A DNA stretch of 64,000 nt from Phormidium tenue FACHB-1050 (GCF_014696925.1 NZ_JACJQY010000008.1:62001-126000); one strand, 5' to 3'. Numbered from the stretch's first letter, positions 15,645 to 24,430 are shown. Numbers and translations: made by a program. The notes: generated from the letters alone by a model not told the origin.

Positions 15645-16681
15645 GACAACTAACTGAAGGATCGCTTTTTACAGGATTTGGCGGCGTTGATCTAGGCTAC
15701 AAAAAAGCAGGATTAGAACATGCTTGGGGCTTGGAATACGATCCTAAAATCTGCGAAGTTGCCAATGCTAATTTTGGCGGTTCGGTGCGATGTATGAATA
15801 TCTTGGATGCCGATCCGTTTAAGTTTGAGAAGGTTGATGTTTTACATGCATCACCTGTGTGTAAGTCATACAGCATAGCCAATCCCAACAAAAGAGAGCG
15901 TCAACTAGACCTTGATTGCGCCCGTAAAGTCGCTGAGTTTATTCAAGTACTACAGCCTCAATATTTTACCCTTGAGAATGTTGAGGCTTACCGCAAATCA
16001 AAAAGCTTTAATTTGATTATTGAAATGCTTTACTCTCAAGGCTATTGGGTGCAATGGCAAGTTCTTAATGCTGCTGATTTTGGAGTACCACAATCGCGCC
16101 GTCGATTAATTCTCATTGCCAATAAAAACGAGTTTATCCCACCGTTGCCAGCAAAAGAGAAGCATATCGGATGGTATGAAGCGATCGCTGATTTAGTGCA
16201 TGATTTGCCTAATAGTCAACTAGCAGATTGGCAACTAAAAGCGTTGCCAAATGAGATTAGAGAACATTTATTTTATTCCTATGGCTCTCAAAATATTAAT
16301 TTTGGCGGAACAATACAGCCAAAAAATAAACCCGCAAATACATTGTTATCTGATTGCTGTAGCGAGAATGGGATTAGAAGTTACAAAGCTATCCTAATCG
16401 AAAACACAGGAGCAAGAAGCGATCGCGAACTTCAAACGCGAGAAGCAATAGAGCCATGTTGGACATTAAGAGCAATGGGTCAAGATGGGCATTACCACCG
16501 TGCTAATGCATTACTAGAAAATACTCGCACCGTAGCGCTAGATATTGCCTGCTTAGCTCGTTTACAGTCATTCCCTGATGATTATCAATGGAGTGGCAAA
16601 AAGTCGCTAGATGGGAAAGGTATTGGTAACTCTGTACCGCCGCTAATGATGGAGAAAATTGCTAAGAGCGTGTTTTATTGA
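15641..16681 (+). CDS. DNA (cytosine-5) methyltransferase, Dcm-like
   Basis: The 346-residue enzyme has the C5 motifs in order: motif I GSLFTGFGGVDLGYKKAG, motif IV ASPVCKSYS with the catalytic cysteine C74 (a Pro-Val-Cys variant of the usual Pro-Cys), motif VI FTLENVEAY, motif VIII VPQSRRRLILIA, and motif X IGNSVPP near the C-terminus. It transfers a methyl group to cytosine C5. No restriction partner lies beside it, so it is probably a protective orphan enzyme. It ends the rightward early operon and converges with the EAL gene, overlapping by seven bases. Confidence 0.92.
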   Translation: MRQLTEGSLFTGFGGVDLGYKKAGLEHAWGLEYDPKICEVANANFGGSVRCMNILDADPFKFEKVDVLHASPVCKSYSIANPNKRERQLDLDCARKVAEFIQVLQPQYFTLENVEAYRKSKSFNLIIEMLYSQGYWVQWQVLNAADFGVPQSRRRLILIANKNEFIPPLPAKEKHIGWYEAIADLVHDLPNSQLADWQLKALPNEIREHLFYSYGSQNINFGGTIQPKNKPANTLLSDCCSENGIRSYKAILIENTGARSDRELQTREAIEPCWTLRAMGQDGHYHRANALLENTRTVALDIACLARLQSFPDDYQWSGKKSLDGKGIGNSVPPLMMEKIAKSVFY

Positions 16682-17382
16682 GCGATCGCTTTAGGTTTCC
16701 CATAAAACCACCCTTGCCCAAAATCACAGTCAGCACTAATTAAAAATTGGTGCTGGCGTTCTGTTTCTACGCCCTCGCAAACTACTTTTATACCCAACCT
16801 GTGGCAAGCGTAGATAATTGATCCAATCATTTCAGGACCCAGATACTCATCGAGGCTTTGGATTATCGGTATATCAAGCTTTACTTTGAGTAAATCGCTA
16901 CGCTGATATGCTGAGATGATTCGGCGCATGTGATTTAAGCTAGCCGCCGTAAAATCATCGATCGCCAAAAGTATTCCCAAGCCGCCGATCGCAGTTATTC
17001 TCTCAAGCCTCTCAATATCAGCATTCTCCAGAGACACCCTCTCAGTGATTTCTAGTACAATATTGCGATTTTTAAGCCCATTGAGAAGCCCCAAAAAATC
17101 AGGGTGCATCAAAGATACTGAGCTTAAATTTACTGCTCTGAATCCTTGAACATTTACAGCGATCGCACTGGATAAAGCGAACTTAAAAACGCCAAAAATC
17201 GTATCTTGATCGCGTTCGGCTTGCTCAATAAAACTATCAGGATAGAGTAAACCTTTTGTCGGGTGATTCCATCGGATCAAGGCTTCATAGCCAGCTATGT
17301 CCATTGTTTTTAAATTGACAATGGGTTGATAGTGCATCACAAACTCGTTATTTTTTAACCCATTTCTGACACGGCTAGGCAT
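16675..17382 (-). CDS. EAL-domain cyclic di-GMP phosphodiesterase, phage-encoded
   Basis: A 235-residue stand-alone EAL domain. The catalytic set can be read by eye: E33 in YEALIRW, N85 in NLSS, E111 and E114 in EITER, D142-D143 in IDDF, K168 in KLD, E203 and E206 in EGVE, and Q223 in FGQGWFYGKP. It should therefore hydrolyse c-di-GMP to pGpG; the usual DDFGTG is DDFTAA here. Its start overlaps the stop of the membrane protein upstream by eight bases, so the two are translationally coupled. It is the last gene of the leftward late operon, where lysis or conversion genes often sit. Confidence 0.9.
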   Translation of the reverse strand: MPSRVRNGLKNNEFVMHYQPIVNLKTMDIAGYEALIRWNHPTKGLLYPDSFIEQAERDQDTIFGVFKFALSSAIAVNVQGFRAVNLSSVSLMHPDFLGLLNGLKNRNIVLEITERVSLENADIERLERITAIGGLGILLAIDDFTAASLNHMRRIISAYQRSDLLKVKLDIPIIQSLDEYLGPEMIGSIIYACHRLGIKVVCEGVETERQHQFLISADCDFGQGWFYGKPKAIAQ

Positions 17383-18043
17383 TTTTTATAAATCCATCAA
17401 TAACGCTATTTTGTTGAAGGAGAGATGCGATCGCGTCGCATTGCTCTTTGATTTGAGATTCTAGACTTTGAGCCGTGATGTAATTGACGTGAAACTCTTC
17501 ACGATAATGCAAGGCGAGAATCCAAGTTTTATCTTTTGATTCAAGAACTTTTTGATATATTACAAAATATATTCCTGATTCTTGTAGGTAACCTCGGTAC
17601 AAAGGGCTGTTGATTAAGGCAACTTCGCGACAGATAAAGGCGTGATCATCAAATCTCTTACAAATATTCTGCACACATTCCGATTCTTTCTGTTTATAAG
17701 AGCCATCTATTAGAGCGATCCCCCCGTCCATTAACTCTTGAGAAATTAGAACAATAGAGTTATTTTTGCGGTCAATTTCCATCAATAAAGCTCTATGTGA
17801 AGCGGTCATGTTGCGGATAGTTTGCACGCGATCGCTAATCTTATTAACTACCCTATAGGAGCGTGTGAGGTTAGAGATATTTGGTTTGATATACGTGTCA
17901 AACCAAGGTTCCCCAATCTTTTTCCAGAATATGATCGCCATCAAAATAATAGGCACGCTCAACCCACTATTTTGAGAGATAAATACTACAACCTGATCAA
18001 AGGTTATTTGGCTTGCTGGTTGCTGTGTAGTGTTATTAGGCAT
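17375..18043 (-). CDS. Membrane-anchored partner of the EAL protein
   Basis: The 222-residue product has one membrane helix (about 26-46, SVPIILMAIIFW) near the N-terminus and a large cytoplasmic part of about 170 residues. The segment RALLMEIDRKNNSIVLISQE to HYREEFHVNYITAQ alternates strands and helices and may be a sensory fold, but I cannot assign it to GAF or PAS. The end is helical (SLESQIKEQCDAIASLLQQN). The coupling to the EAL gene suggests that it recruits or controls the phosphodiesterase at the membrane. Confidence 0.7.
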   Translation of the reverse strand: MPNNTTQQPASQITFDQVVVFISQNSGLSVPIILMAIIFWKKIGEPWFDTYIKPNISNLTRSYRVVNKISDRVQTIRNMTASHRALLMEIDRKNNSIVLISQELMDGGIALIDGSYKQKESECVQNICKRFDDHAFICREVALINSPLYRGYLQESGIYFVIYQKVLESKDKTWILALHYREEFHVNYITAQSLESQIKEQCDAIASLLQQNSVIDGFIKNA

Positions 18044-18053
18044 AGTTTTTCTC

Positions 18054-18779
18054 TTAAAAATTTGTCATTAGCATCCCCAAAGGCGACGCAAAATAAGGAG
18101 GCGGCGCTGCTACCCTGCGATGGATTAGCAGCGATGGGCGTGCTAATAGCAAACCATCTGCATTAGTTGGTGTATTTAGCTCTGTAAAATCCCTTGTATT
18201 GCCACTAAAATCTATATTTCTTGCTGATCCCGATTCCATCGGTAGCCAAGAATGTAAATTAGCTGTGCGCCGTGGGAAGGCAAAATACATTTGATCCAAT
18301 ATTTGCTCTAAGGACAGCGCCTCTTGATAAGCATAGTAATGAGAGATGGAATTGTTAGCACCCATACTCAATCGACTTCCTAATCGGTAAAGGCCTATAC
18401 TTTGCTCGTTAGTTGGCTCCGATCTACCACTAAAATCAGCCGTAATTGTCTGTTTTAATTCCCCATTGATGATCAGGTCTAGGGCGTTAATGGCTCTACG
18501 TCTCATACAGACGTGCGCCAAATTGCCAATACTGTAATCAGATGTTGAACCGTTTGTAGTATCAGGATCAAAAGCATCAAGTCTAACAGTGTTGCTGGTA
18601 GCCCCAAAAAACAGCGCATCACCTCTAGTATTTGTCGTTCTTCTCAGAATAGAGAGAGAGCCATTATTAGCGGTTGTTGTGTCAGTCTTCATCCAGCACA
18701 TGATTGTATATGCCGAATTGTAATTGATTAAATCGGTAGTTCGGCTTAAACCTGTTTCTGAGGGGAAAGCAACAGCCAT
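18054..18779 (-). CDS. Tail protein with LamG/concanavalin-like jelly-roll fold
   Basis: The 241-residue protein carries the LamG-type pattern: YTIMCWMKTDT, a run of beta strands, LDLIINGELKQTI and HYYAYQEALSLEQI. This fold is common in receptor-binding or tail-associated phage proteins that touch cell-surface glycans. It sits downstream of tail-fibre genes and shares one base with the gene upstream of it, consistent with a host-recognition role. Confidence 0.65.
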   Translation of the reverse strand: MAVAFPSETGLSRTTDLINYNSAYTIMCWMKTDTTTANNGSLSILRRTTNTRGDALFFGATSNTVRLDAFDPDTTNGSTSDYSIGNLAHVCMRRRAINALDLIINGELKQTITADFSGRSEPTNEQSIGLYRLGSRLSMGANNSISHYYAYQEALSLEQILDQMYFAFPRRTANLHSWLPMESGSARNIDFSGNTRDFTELNTPTNADGLLLARPSLLIHRRVAAPPPYFASPLGMLMTNF

Positions 18780-19273
18780 TAGCTCTCATCCTCCAGAGAT
18801 ACAGCTAGCACATAGCAAATATCAGTGGCATTGCTACCGATGGATACGTCGCGATCTAGGGTGAATGTAAATAATTTGCCAGCCGTTACACTGTCATTAT
18901 TTGTGAGGGTGATTACGATGTCTTTTGTATTATACGTAGAGGTAGGGACAGAGATAGAGCCGCTAGTATTGGCAGTATCAAAGCTTCTGGTTGTATTTAC
19001 GTTTATCGCATCCGCAGGGGCGATCGCTTCACAAGCTACGCGAAAAGCCACATTATTTGTAGTAGCGGTAATCGCAAAAGTAAGCCTAATCGACAATGCT
19101 CCTGTGAATGAGGGCATATGGTACTGAGGCGATCGGCATTTCTGGGAAACAGATTGAGAGAATGCCAGTGCTGATCTAAAAGTACCCGCAGGCATTTGCG
19201 CTAAATACTGAGGGAAGTTTGTGGCTGCATCTGGTAGAAGTGACTCTAAAGAATAAGGAATTAATTGCCCCAT
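18779..19273 (-). CDS. Virion beta-sandwich protein, 164 aa
   Basis: The sequence is a string of beta strands (ALSIRLTFAITATTNNVAF, DIVITLTNNDSVTAGKLFTF) with an FTLDRDVSIGSNATDICYV end. It looks like a structural or decoration component of the tail tip. No named family. It is in the tail-fibre operon and starts four bases after the stop of the gene upstream. Confidence 0.55.
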   Translation of the reverse strand: MGQLIPYSLESLLPDAATNFPQYLAQMPAGTFRSALAFSQSVSQKCRSPQYHMPSFTGALSIRLTFAITATTNNVAFRVACEAIAPADAINVNTTRSFDTANTSGSISVPTSTYNTKDIVITLTNNDSVTAGKLFTFTLDRDVSIGSNATDICYVLAVSLEDES

Positions 19274-19277
19274 AAAA

Positions 19278-19649
19278 TTACTCCAAAGAACTAGCTAGGG
19301 TGAATATTGCATCGGTATCTAGATTTAGATTTGTTGATAAAGCCTCGACCAATGAGTAATTCTCTTTGATATCTATCGCGAATTCCCATTCGATTTGCGC
19401 TGCTTTGCCTAATGTCGCGATCGCAGCTTCAACAATATCCAATAAATCTAATTGCAGCAATGCAAGCCTTAGCCGCCTTGCATCTATCGAGCGAACAATA
19501 GGCATTAGGTCTGCGGGATCGGGTGTATTATCAGCAGCTAGCCAATCTTGATAAAGTTTCCAGTCACTGTTATTGCCCTCTTGAATTAAATATCCATCAG
19601 AGCGTAAAACCTGAGATTCGGATTGAGTGAGTTTGTAAGTAAGATCCAT
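19278..19649 (-). CDS. Small tail-fibre-associated protein
   Basis: Starts at ATG 19649 (MDLTYKLTQ), five bases after the upstream stop; a TTG extension to 19688 overlaps the upstream gene and is not needed. The 123-residue product contains DWLAADNTPDPADL, a motif typical of small proteins that follow phage tail-fibre genes and may help assembly. The C-terminal half is helical. Confidence 0.5.
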   Translation of the reverse strand: MDLTYKLTQSESQVLRSDGYLIQEGNNSDWKLYQDWLAADNTPDPADLMPIVRSIDARRLRLALLQLDLLDIVEAAIATLGKAAQIEWEFAIDIKENYSLVEALSTNLNLDTDAIFTLASSLE

Positions 19650-19654
19650 GTCAT

Positions 19655-21007
19655 TTAAGGGATGTGTGCGGATGCTTGGTATCGACAATGAATATAGGTA
19701 GAAGTGCCTGACAGAAGAGAGATGGAATTATCAGATGATGCCCAAAGTGTTGCGCCTTGACCATTAAACCAACTTCCACTAGTAAACGCCGTAACAACTC
19801 CAATTGCGCCTGTTGCATCGCTAAAAACCATTGATGGCGCAGTAAACATAGGTACTAGCAACGGTATAGCTGCGATTACAGCAGAGCCGCCCGAACCGAT
19901 AATATAAGCATTAGTACCGCTACTACCAGCGCTAAAAGTGGCTACAGGGCTTATACCTTGTGGCGCTTGCTTTTGGTAGTGCCTTTGGCATTTTCTAAGT
20001 TCCTCACCAAAATCATCACAATTAAAATTAGTGGCTAAACTTCCTTCTTCTAATTGCAATCGGGCAACTACCCATGTACCAGAAGTTTGCGCTCCTACCC
20101 TTAACCGAACTTCTAAACCTCTAGCCGCTAATGCGGGTAAGGTAATAGTGGCTGAATAGCGGGTAAGTGTACTAGTTACAGTCCAAGTGCCACTACCCAA
20201 AGAAGTCTGGGTTGGGCTAGCGATTGTGCCGTGAGTATCGTTTGTAGTTGTCGCCCGAAATATCTCCCAAGTCACCGACGTGAGTAACGAATTAGATATT
20301 TCAGCGCTGATAGTGATATTGGCTAGTTTGTTCGCAAGAGTAGTTACATCCCTGCTTTCTAATCGCTGAGCTAGATAGATCGCGGTAGTCGAAGCCGCGC
20401 CTGTGAAAGTCACGCTCTCATTTGCGGCACTAAATGTATAGGCAGGAGTACCACCACTAGCAGCTACTATCCATTCCGTTTCGCCTAAGTATCCTAGGGA
20501 TGCTGTAGGCAATGCTAAAGAGTTAGCCAAAGTGCCTGATGCAGTGCCTTGGATTACTTTAAAGTTTGGATTTTTAAAGTAGTTTTTGTTGTAAAGCTTC
20601 ACCCTGAAAGCGGTTGCAAGTTTTACTTCTTCAATACTTCCATCAGCAGCCGTCGGGATAGTCCCGATTGTCGTACCATCAAAAACCCATTTGCTTTGCG
20701 CCGTACTCCAACGAAAAACGATCGCATCAATCTTGTTACTTCCAGTGGTAGCAGATGGCAAAGTTAGAGAGCTAGCCGCTTCAAAATCGGAGCTAAAGGC
20801 GATCGCTAAAGAGCTAGCAGATTTGATTTTAAGTATCAGTATTTGCTGATCAAATGGCGTTCCACTAATTGAGAATGTTGTACTTTCAGTTAGTGTGATT
20901 ACTCCGATATCGGTAATATCGGAGTTGATCGCGGTTGCGTTGCTACTACTGGATAGGGTAACAACCTTTGTGGACTGGCTACTAGCTCTAATCCTTGTTA
21001 CTGGCAT
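19655..21007 (-). CDS. Tail fibre protein with carbohydrate-binding-like domain
   Basis: A 450-residue, Ser/Thr-rich beta protein. The middle domain (about 195-320) has the jelly-roll pattern seen in phage fibres, ending with VARLQLEEGSLATNFNCDDF and then LRKCQRHYQK, a hallmark of tail-fibre proteins. N-terminal residues 1-110 form a separate beta domain for attachment. It is likely the main receptor-binding fibre, co-transcribed with its neighbours. Confidence 0.72.
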   Translation of the reverse strand: MPVTRIRASSQSTKVVTLSSSSNATAINSDITDIGVITLTESTTFSISGTPFDQQILILKIKSASSLAIAFSSDFEAASSLTLPSATTGSNKIDAIVFRWSTAQSKWVFDGTTIGTIPTAADGSIEEVKLATAFRVKLYNKNYFKNPNFKVIQGTASGTLANSLALPTASLGYLGETEWIVAASGGTPAYTFSAANESVTFTGAASTTAIYLAQRLESRDVTTLANKLANITISAEISNSLLTSVTWEIFRATTTNDTHGTIASPTQTSLGSGTWTVTSTLTRYSATITLPALAARGLEVRLRVGAQTSGTWVVARLQLEEGSLATNFNCDDFGEELRKCQRHYQKQAPQGISPVATFSAGSSGTNAYIIGSGGSAVIAAIPLLVPMFTAPSMVFSDATGAIGVVTAFTSGSWFNGQGATLWASSDNSISLLSGTSTYIHCRYQASAHIP

Positions 21008-21012
21008 TTAGG

Positions 21013-21852
21013 TTATCTCCGATAAGAAACACGAATTTTATCTCCAGAGATAGGAGCTGTCAGCATTGTGATTGTATTAGTGGATATTGTGTAATCGTTG
21101 CCAGCCCCTGACTCTTGCAAAAGCCCATTTAGATATACATGCTCACTACCTGTTGTTGGAGTATTGGCAAGAGTGAAAGTTGTATTTGAGCCGTTGATCG
21201 ATCCGCTTGGAGTTTCCTTATCAACAAAATTAGAGCTTGATAATCCCCCAGAAACATCTTGGGTATAAGCGATCGCAGTTGAGCCAAGCGTACCGCCATC
21301 GTCTGAGGTGCATTGCCATCTAGTATTGGCATTGACAGTTCCTTCATTGACAAACACCAAAGAACCAGGAAACTCATTCCAAGCATCCGAGTTACTAAGC
21401 CTAGTTAAAGCCGACCCACTGCCATTAAATAAATAAAGCCCATTTTCTGAAGCTGTGCTTTGATTCTTTAAAAGGATGGAACCAAGTAGAGGATCGCCAC
21501 TGGTTAAGGTCACGCCGTCAAAAGTACTTGTCGCAGGGTTCGAGATAGTGACGTTACCAGTACTCGCTACTCGCACGGTGCGATATTTGTACGCTGAATT
21601 TAAGCCAGCGATCGCCGCCTCAACATCAGAAATCCGAGCCGCATCACTAGAAGCTGGGGTCGGAGCGCCTAAGCTTGTCAGCTTAAACCCGCCCATAGAC
21701 TGATTAGCAGTAAAAGCAACGGTTCCATCTCTTTGAACAAAATCCGCGCCGTCTGCTAATTTGCTGGTTGCGATATTTGCACCCGCCGCCACTTTCGCGT
21801 CGGTAATAGCGCCATCTCTAATCTGTCTAGAAGCAATATCTGTTGCAGCCAT
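21013..21852 (-). CDS. Tail fibre/tip protein
   Basis: The 279-residue protein begins with IASRQIRDGAITDAKVAAGA and NIATSKLADGADFVQRDGTV, the repeated Ile-x-x-x-Lys-Leu-Ala pattern of fibre shafts, then a beta-rich region (NGLYLFNGSGSALTRLSNSD) typical of tip domains. The last 70 residues (PSGSINGSNTTFTLANTPTT to GDKIRVSYRR) recur in the next gene upstream, so this is a shared module. Confidence 0.68.
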   Translation of the reverse strand: MAATDIASRQIRDGAITDAKVAAGANIATSKLADGADFVQRDGTVAFTANQSMGGFKLTSLGAPTPASSDAARISDVEAAIAGLNSAYKYRTVRVASTGNVTISNPATSTFDGVTLTSGDPLLGSILLKNQSTASENGLYLFNGSGSALTRLSNSDAWNEFPGSLVFVNEGTVNANTRWQCTSDDGGTLGSTAIAYTQDVSGGLSSSNFVDKETPSGSINGSNTTFTLANTPTTGSEHVYLNGLLQESGAGNDYTISTNTITMLTAPISGDKIRVSYRR

Positions 21853-21856
21853 ATAT

Positions 21857-22222
21857 TTACACCTTTATATAATCTATGAGAATTGAATCACCAACTACAG
21901 GCGATACAAGAAGGCTAATAGTTAGCCCCCCTGATACCGTGTAATCGTTGGTAAGCTTTTGGGTTATCCCGTTAACCTTTACGACTAAAGATTCAGGGAT
22001 AAACTGATCGGTTGCCGTAAAAGTGGCGTTACTTCCATTGATTAACCCCGTAGGGACTTCCCCAAAAACAAATTTATCTATTACTGATTGAGGATCTGCT
22101 TCGCGATTAACAACAGATTTGTTAACCTCAATCAATGAGATCGGCGATCCGTTAAAAACTTCAGATCCAATCTCACCAAAAGAACCCTTAAAAAACTCAA
22201 TAACTGCAATAGCTTCCGTCAT
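21857..22222 (-). CDS. Minor virion protein sharing a module with the fibre
   Basis: The 121-residue protein ends with PTGLINGSNATFTATDQF to VGDSILIDYI, closely parallel to the C-terminus of the 279-residue fibre gene downstream. The first 45 residues are unrelated. It overlaps the next upstream gene by four bases. Confidence 0.55.
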   Translation of the reverse strand: MTEAIAVIEFFKGSFGEIGSEVFNGSPISLIEVNKSVVNREADPQSVIDKFVFGEVPTGLINGSNATFTATDQFIPESLVVKVNGITQKLTNDYTVSGGLTISLLVSPVVGDSILIDYIKV

Positions 22223-22536
22223 GGTAGTACCCTCGCATCTTCAGTTACAACATGAGTATTACCAGATGGGAAAGTGATAATTAATCTCAATTTATAAGCC
22301 GCAAACTCAAGCGCCGCCACTTGATTATCGGTAAGCGAATATTCTAAAACTCCATTAGCTGCATCAGTAAAACTAGCAGTTAGAGGGATTCGCGCTCCTG
22401 ATTTCAAGTCCTTGGTGATATAGCCCGAAATTGTGCAATCAGTGAAATCAAAATAACTCACAGGGCAAGTAGTTGCCTTTGCTCTACCTGTGTACAGAAA
22501 AGTCGCTTCTTTTTGAATCTCTATAGGCTGTGTCAT
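22219..22536 (-). CDS. Baseplate/BppU-like small protein
   Basis: The 105-residue protein shows the strand pattern of the N-terminal domain of phage baseplate upper proteins: QKEATFLYTGRAK, DFTDCTISGYITKDLKSG, then YKLRLIITFPSGNTHVV. The role is inferred from the pattern and the position between portal and fibres. Overlap of four bases with the portal gene. Confidence 0.5.
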   Translation of the reverse strand: MTQPIEIQKEATFLYTGRAKATTCPVSYFDFTDCTISGYITKDLKSGARIPLTASFTDAANGVLEYSLTDNQVAALEFAAYKLRLIITFPSGNTHVVTEDARVLP

Positions 22537-23810
22537 GCTGCTAAGTCCTCCGTATATCTAGAGGCTTGCTGGATCAGAATTTGGTCAATCGGTGGAATAC
22601 CCGCAAGATCGCGCGATCGGTTGATCACTTCGATGTCAGTACCGCCCAAAACGCCCGTATAAGCTGCGTTAGATATCGCACCCAATAGAGCAACCGAATC
22701 CGTTTTATCTTGTTCTGGTTCTTTAAATTCTCCATAGGTTTCCTGCTCTCCGAATTGATTAAAAATTAGAAATCTGCAAACATCTTCGATTAGTCGCTCT
22801 TTGATTTGTTGAGTAAAGCTGCTCACGACTAAATCAAGGATCGCGCCATGCCCTTGATTTAGATTGCTGTCACCTGATGCGCCTTGCGATCCTGTGGTAA
22901 CGACGGTTTCTGGCATGAGAAACGCCATCAAAATTTGACTATTTAGGAACCGCAAAACATTAAGGAAAAATGCCCCATCGGTCTGTTGTGCGATCGCCAC
23001 AATTTCATCAATAGCTTTGTCAATCACAATTACGGATTGATTTTCAACCTGCTCTAGTGCTGACTTCATGCGATCGCCAGCACGCCCCTTGATTGGCAAG
23101 CCGTTTTCATTCAGCAAAATATTGCCAAGATTATCGACTAACTCAAAGCTGCTCTCTAAGTCTGTTTTGCCAACTAGCAACGGGGTAGCCTGTCTTTGGG
23201 CGGCAATTACCATAGCCGCCAAAATTAATTTTTTCGCCTTCCAATATGGGTAAGCTTTCTTGCACTCAGCAAAGCCATAAGGATCGCGCCCTATATTCAG
23301 ATGGCGACCATTGACGATGTGAATCCCCTTCTGGTAGGGGATATCGATTAGTCCCTCTGGTACGGTGCGATAACGGATAGTGTCGATTTTGCCAATTGAT
23401 CCAGCGTAGCGAAAATAGCGCGGATCAACAGCCATGATTGAGGCAAGCATCCATTGACCATTTTTAGGCTCTACAGATATCTCAGACCAACTATGTCCAA
23501 ATGGCTTAGCTTGCCACATTTCGGCAAAACTAAGCATCAGAGAGCCGTGCATATTTACAAAGTTTTGCCTAGTCCAGTCTTGGATCTCAGGCTCGGAGTG
23601 CGTAAATTCTCCCAATTTTTTCGCACCCATCAGCATTGGGGTTTCAATGCCAGCCCCAACAATAGGATCGGTTGTCGCCATCAACAAATACTCATCAATC
23701 CCTACGGTGTCGAGATTTGACAACTCATTGATAAGCGAATTAGTGAGGCGCTCAACTTCTTTTGAGAGCGTCCCTTTTTTGGGTTGCATTTGCTGCGATC
23801 TATCTGCCAT
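22533..23810 (-). CDS. Portal protein (DUF935, Mu gp29-like)
   Basis: Portal proteins form the ring through which DNA enters the capsid. The 425-residue protein has the DUF935 features MLMGAKKLGEFTHSEPEIQD, KPFGHSWSEI, KGIHIVNGRHLNIGRDPYGF and AYPYWKAKKLILAAMVIAAQ. I start it at ATG 23810 (MADRSQQMQ), which lies only eight bases after the -10 of a late promoter. Unusually, it is about 20 kb away from the terminase and next to tail-fibre genes. Confidence 0.8.
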   Translation of the reverse strand: MADRSQQMQPKKGTLSKEVERLTNSLINELSNLDTVGIDEYLLMATTDPIVGAGIETPMLMGAKKLGEFTHSEPEIQDWTRQNFVNMHGSLMLSFAEMWQAKPFGHSWSEISVEPKNGQWMLASIMAVDPRYFRYAGSIGKIDTIRYRTVPEGLIDIPYQKGIHIVNGRHLNIGRDPYGFAECKKAYPYWKAKKLILAAMVIAAQRQATPLLVGKTDLESSFELVDNLGNILLNENGLPIKGRAGDRMKSALEQVENQSVIVIDKAIDEIVAIAQQTDGAFFLNVLRFLNSQILMAFLMPETVVTTGSQGASGDSNLNQGHGAILDLVVSSFTQQIKERLIEDVCRFLIFNQFGEQETYGEFKEPEQDKTDSVALLGAISNAAYTGVLGGTDIEVINRSRDLAGIPPIDQILIQQASRYTEDLAA

Positions 23811-23818
23811 AGCTTTGC

Positions 23819-23847
23819 AAAATAATGCAGAGCTTGAGTTTTGGCAA
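23819..23847 (-). promoter_or_regulatory. Phage late promoter, copy 1 (portal-fibre-EAL operon)
   Basis: On the minus strand TTGCCA (23847-23842), a 17-base spacer ending in CTCTGCAT, and TATTTT (23824-23819). The -10 ends eight bases before the portal ATG, so the transcript should begin at or very near the start codon. It matches three other copies in sequence and spacing. Confidence 0.8.
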
Positions 23848-23873
23848 ATCAAGAAAATAGTTTGTTTACCCTA

Positions 23874-23903
23874 TTGACAATCTTTTTATAGTGGTAGTAA
23901 TAT
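23874..23903 (+). promoter_or_regulatory. Plus-strand promoter, copy A
   Basis: TTGACA at 23874-23879, an 18-base spacer, TAATAT at 23898-23903. The block from CTATTGACAATC to ATTTATAGACACACAAGCA is nearly identical to one at 43.2 kb. It lies back to back with late promoter copy 1. Confidence 0.8.
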
Positions 23904-23941
23904 TATATTTATAGACACACAAGCAATAGACGGATAAAGCG

Positions 23942-24370
23942 ATGACTGCTACATACAAGATCTCTAGCGGACGCTACAACTGGGTTAAGAACGGCGCGTA
24001 TTATGAAATGAATGCATTCTCAGAAGTAAGTGACGACCGTTCCTACATTATTAGCATCACCAAAGAAGATAATCGCTGGTATGTTTTCGCCGAAGATCAC
24101 AACCCAGAAGATATTGACGGGCAACCAGAAAACGGGTTTAAGAGTTTGTATGAAGCCAAAGCATTTGCCCAACGGTTTGGTGAGTACTTTGAAGAGTGCC
24201 ACAACGAAAATCATCAGTACAAGGTGGTTTCGGTTACTGGTCAAGCTGTAGCTAATGCGATCGGCTGTGTATGGCTAGACGACATCAGCAAGGCTGTAGC
24301 GATGCACTGGGATAAAGCTCAAGAGTTGTTATTTCATTTCGGTGAAGATTGGGAGATAGTATCTGCCTAA
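23942..24370 (+). CDS. Hypothetical accessory protein, 142 aa
   Basis: It is transcribed from its own promoter against the late operon and ends at its own terminator, the layout of a phage moron. The product is acidic and aromatic-rich (GRYNWVKNGAYYEMNAFSEV, EDNRWYVFAEDHNPEDIDGQ). It has no recognised domain, signal or membrane segment. Expression in the lysogen is likely. Confidence 0.6.
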   Translation: MTATYKISSGRYNWVKNGAYYEMNAFSEVSDDRSYIISITKEDNRWYVFAEDHNPEDIDGQPENGFKSLYEAKAFAQRFGEYFEECHNENHQYKVVSVTGQAVANAIGCVWLDDISKAVAMHWDKAQELLFHFGEDWEIVSA

Positions 24371-24397
24371 TCTACTGCTTAATATCGAAAACACCGC

Positions 24398-24430
24398 AAA
24401 ACGATAATAAGAAAATTCTTATTATCGTTT
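24398..24430 (+). terminator. Intrinsic terminator of the 23942 gene
   Basis: A 15- to 16-bp stem (24398-24413 with 24416-24430) with an AA loop and a T tail. It isolates the accessory gene from its neighbours. Confidence 0.8.
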
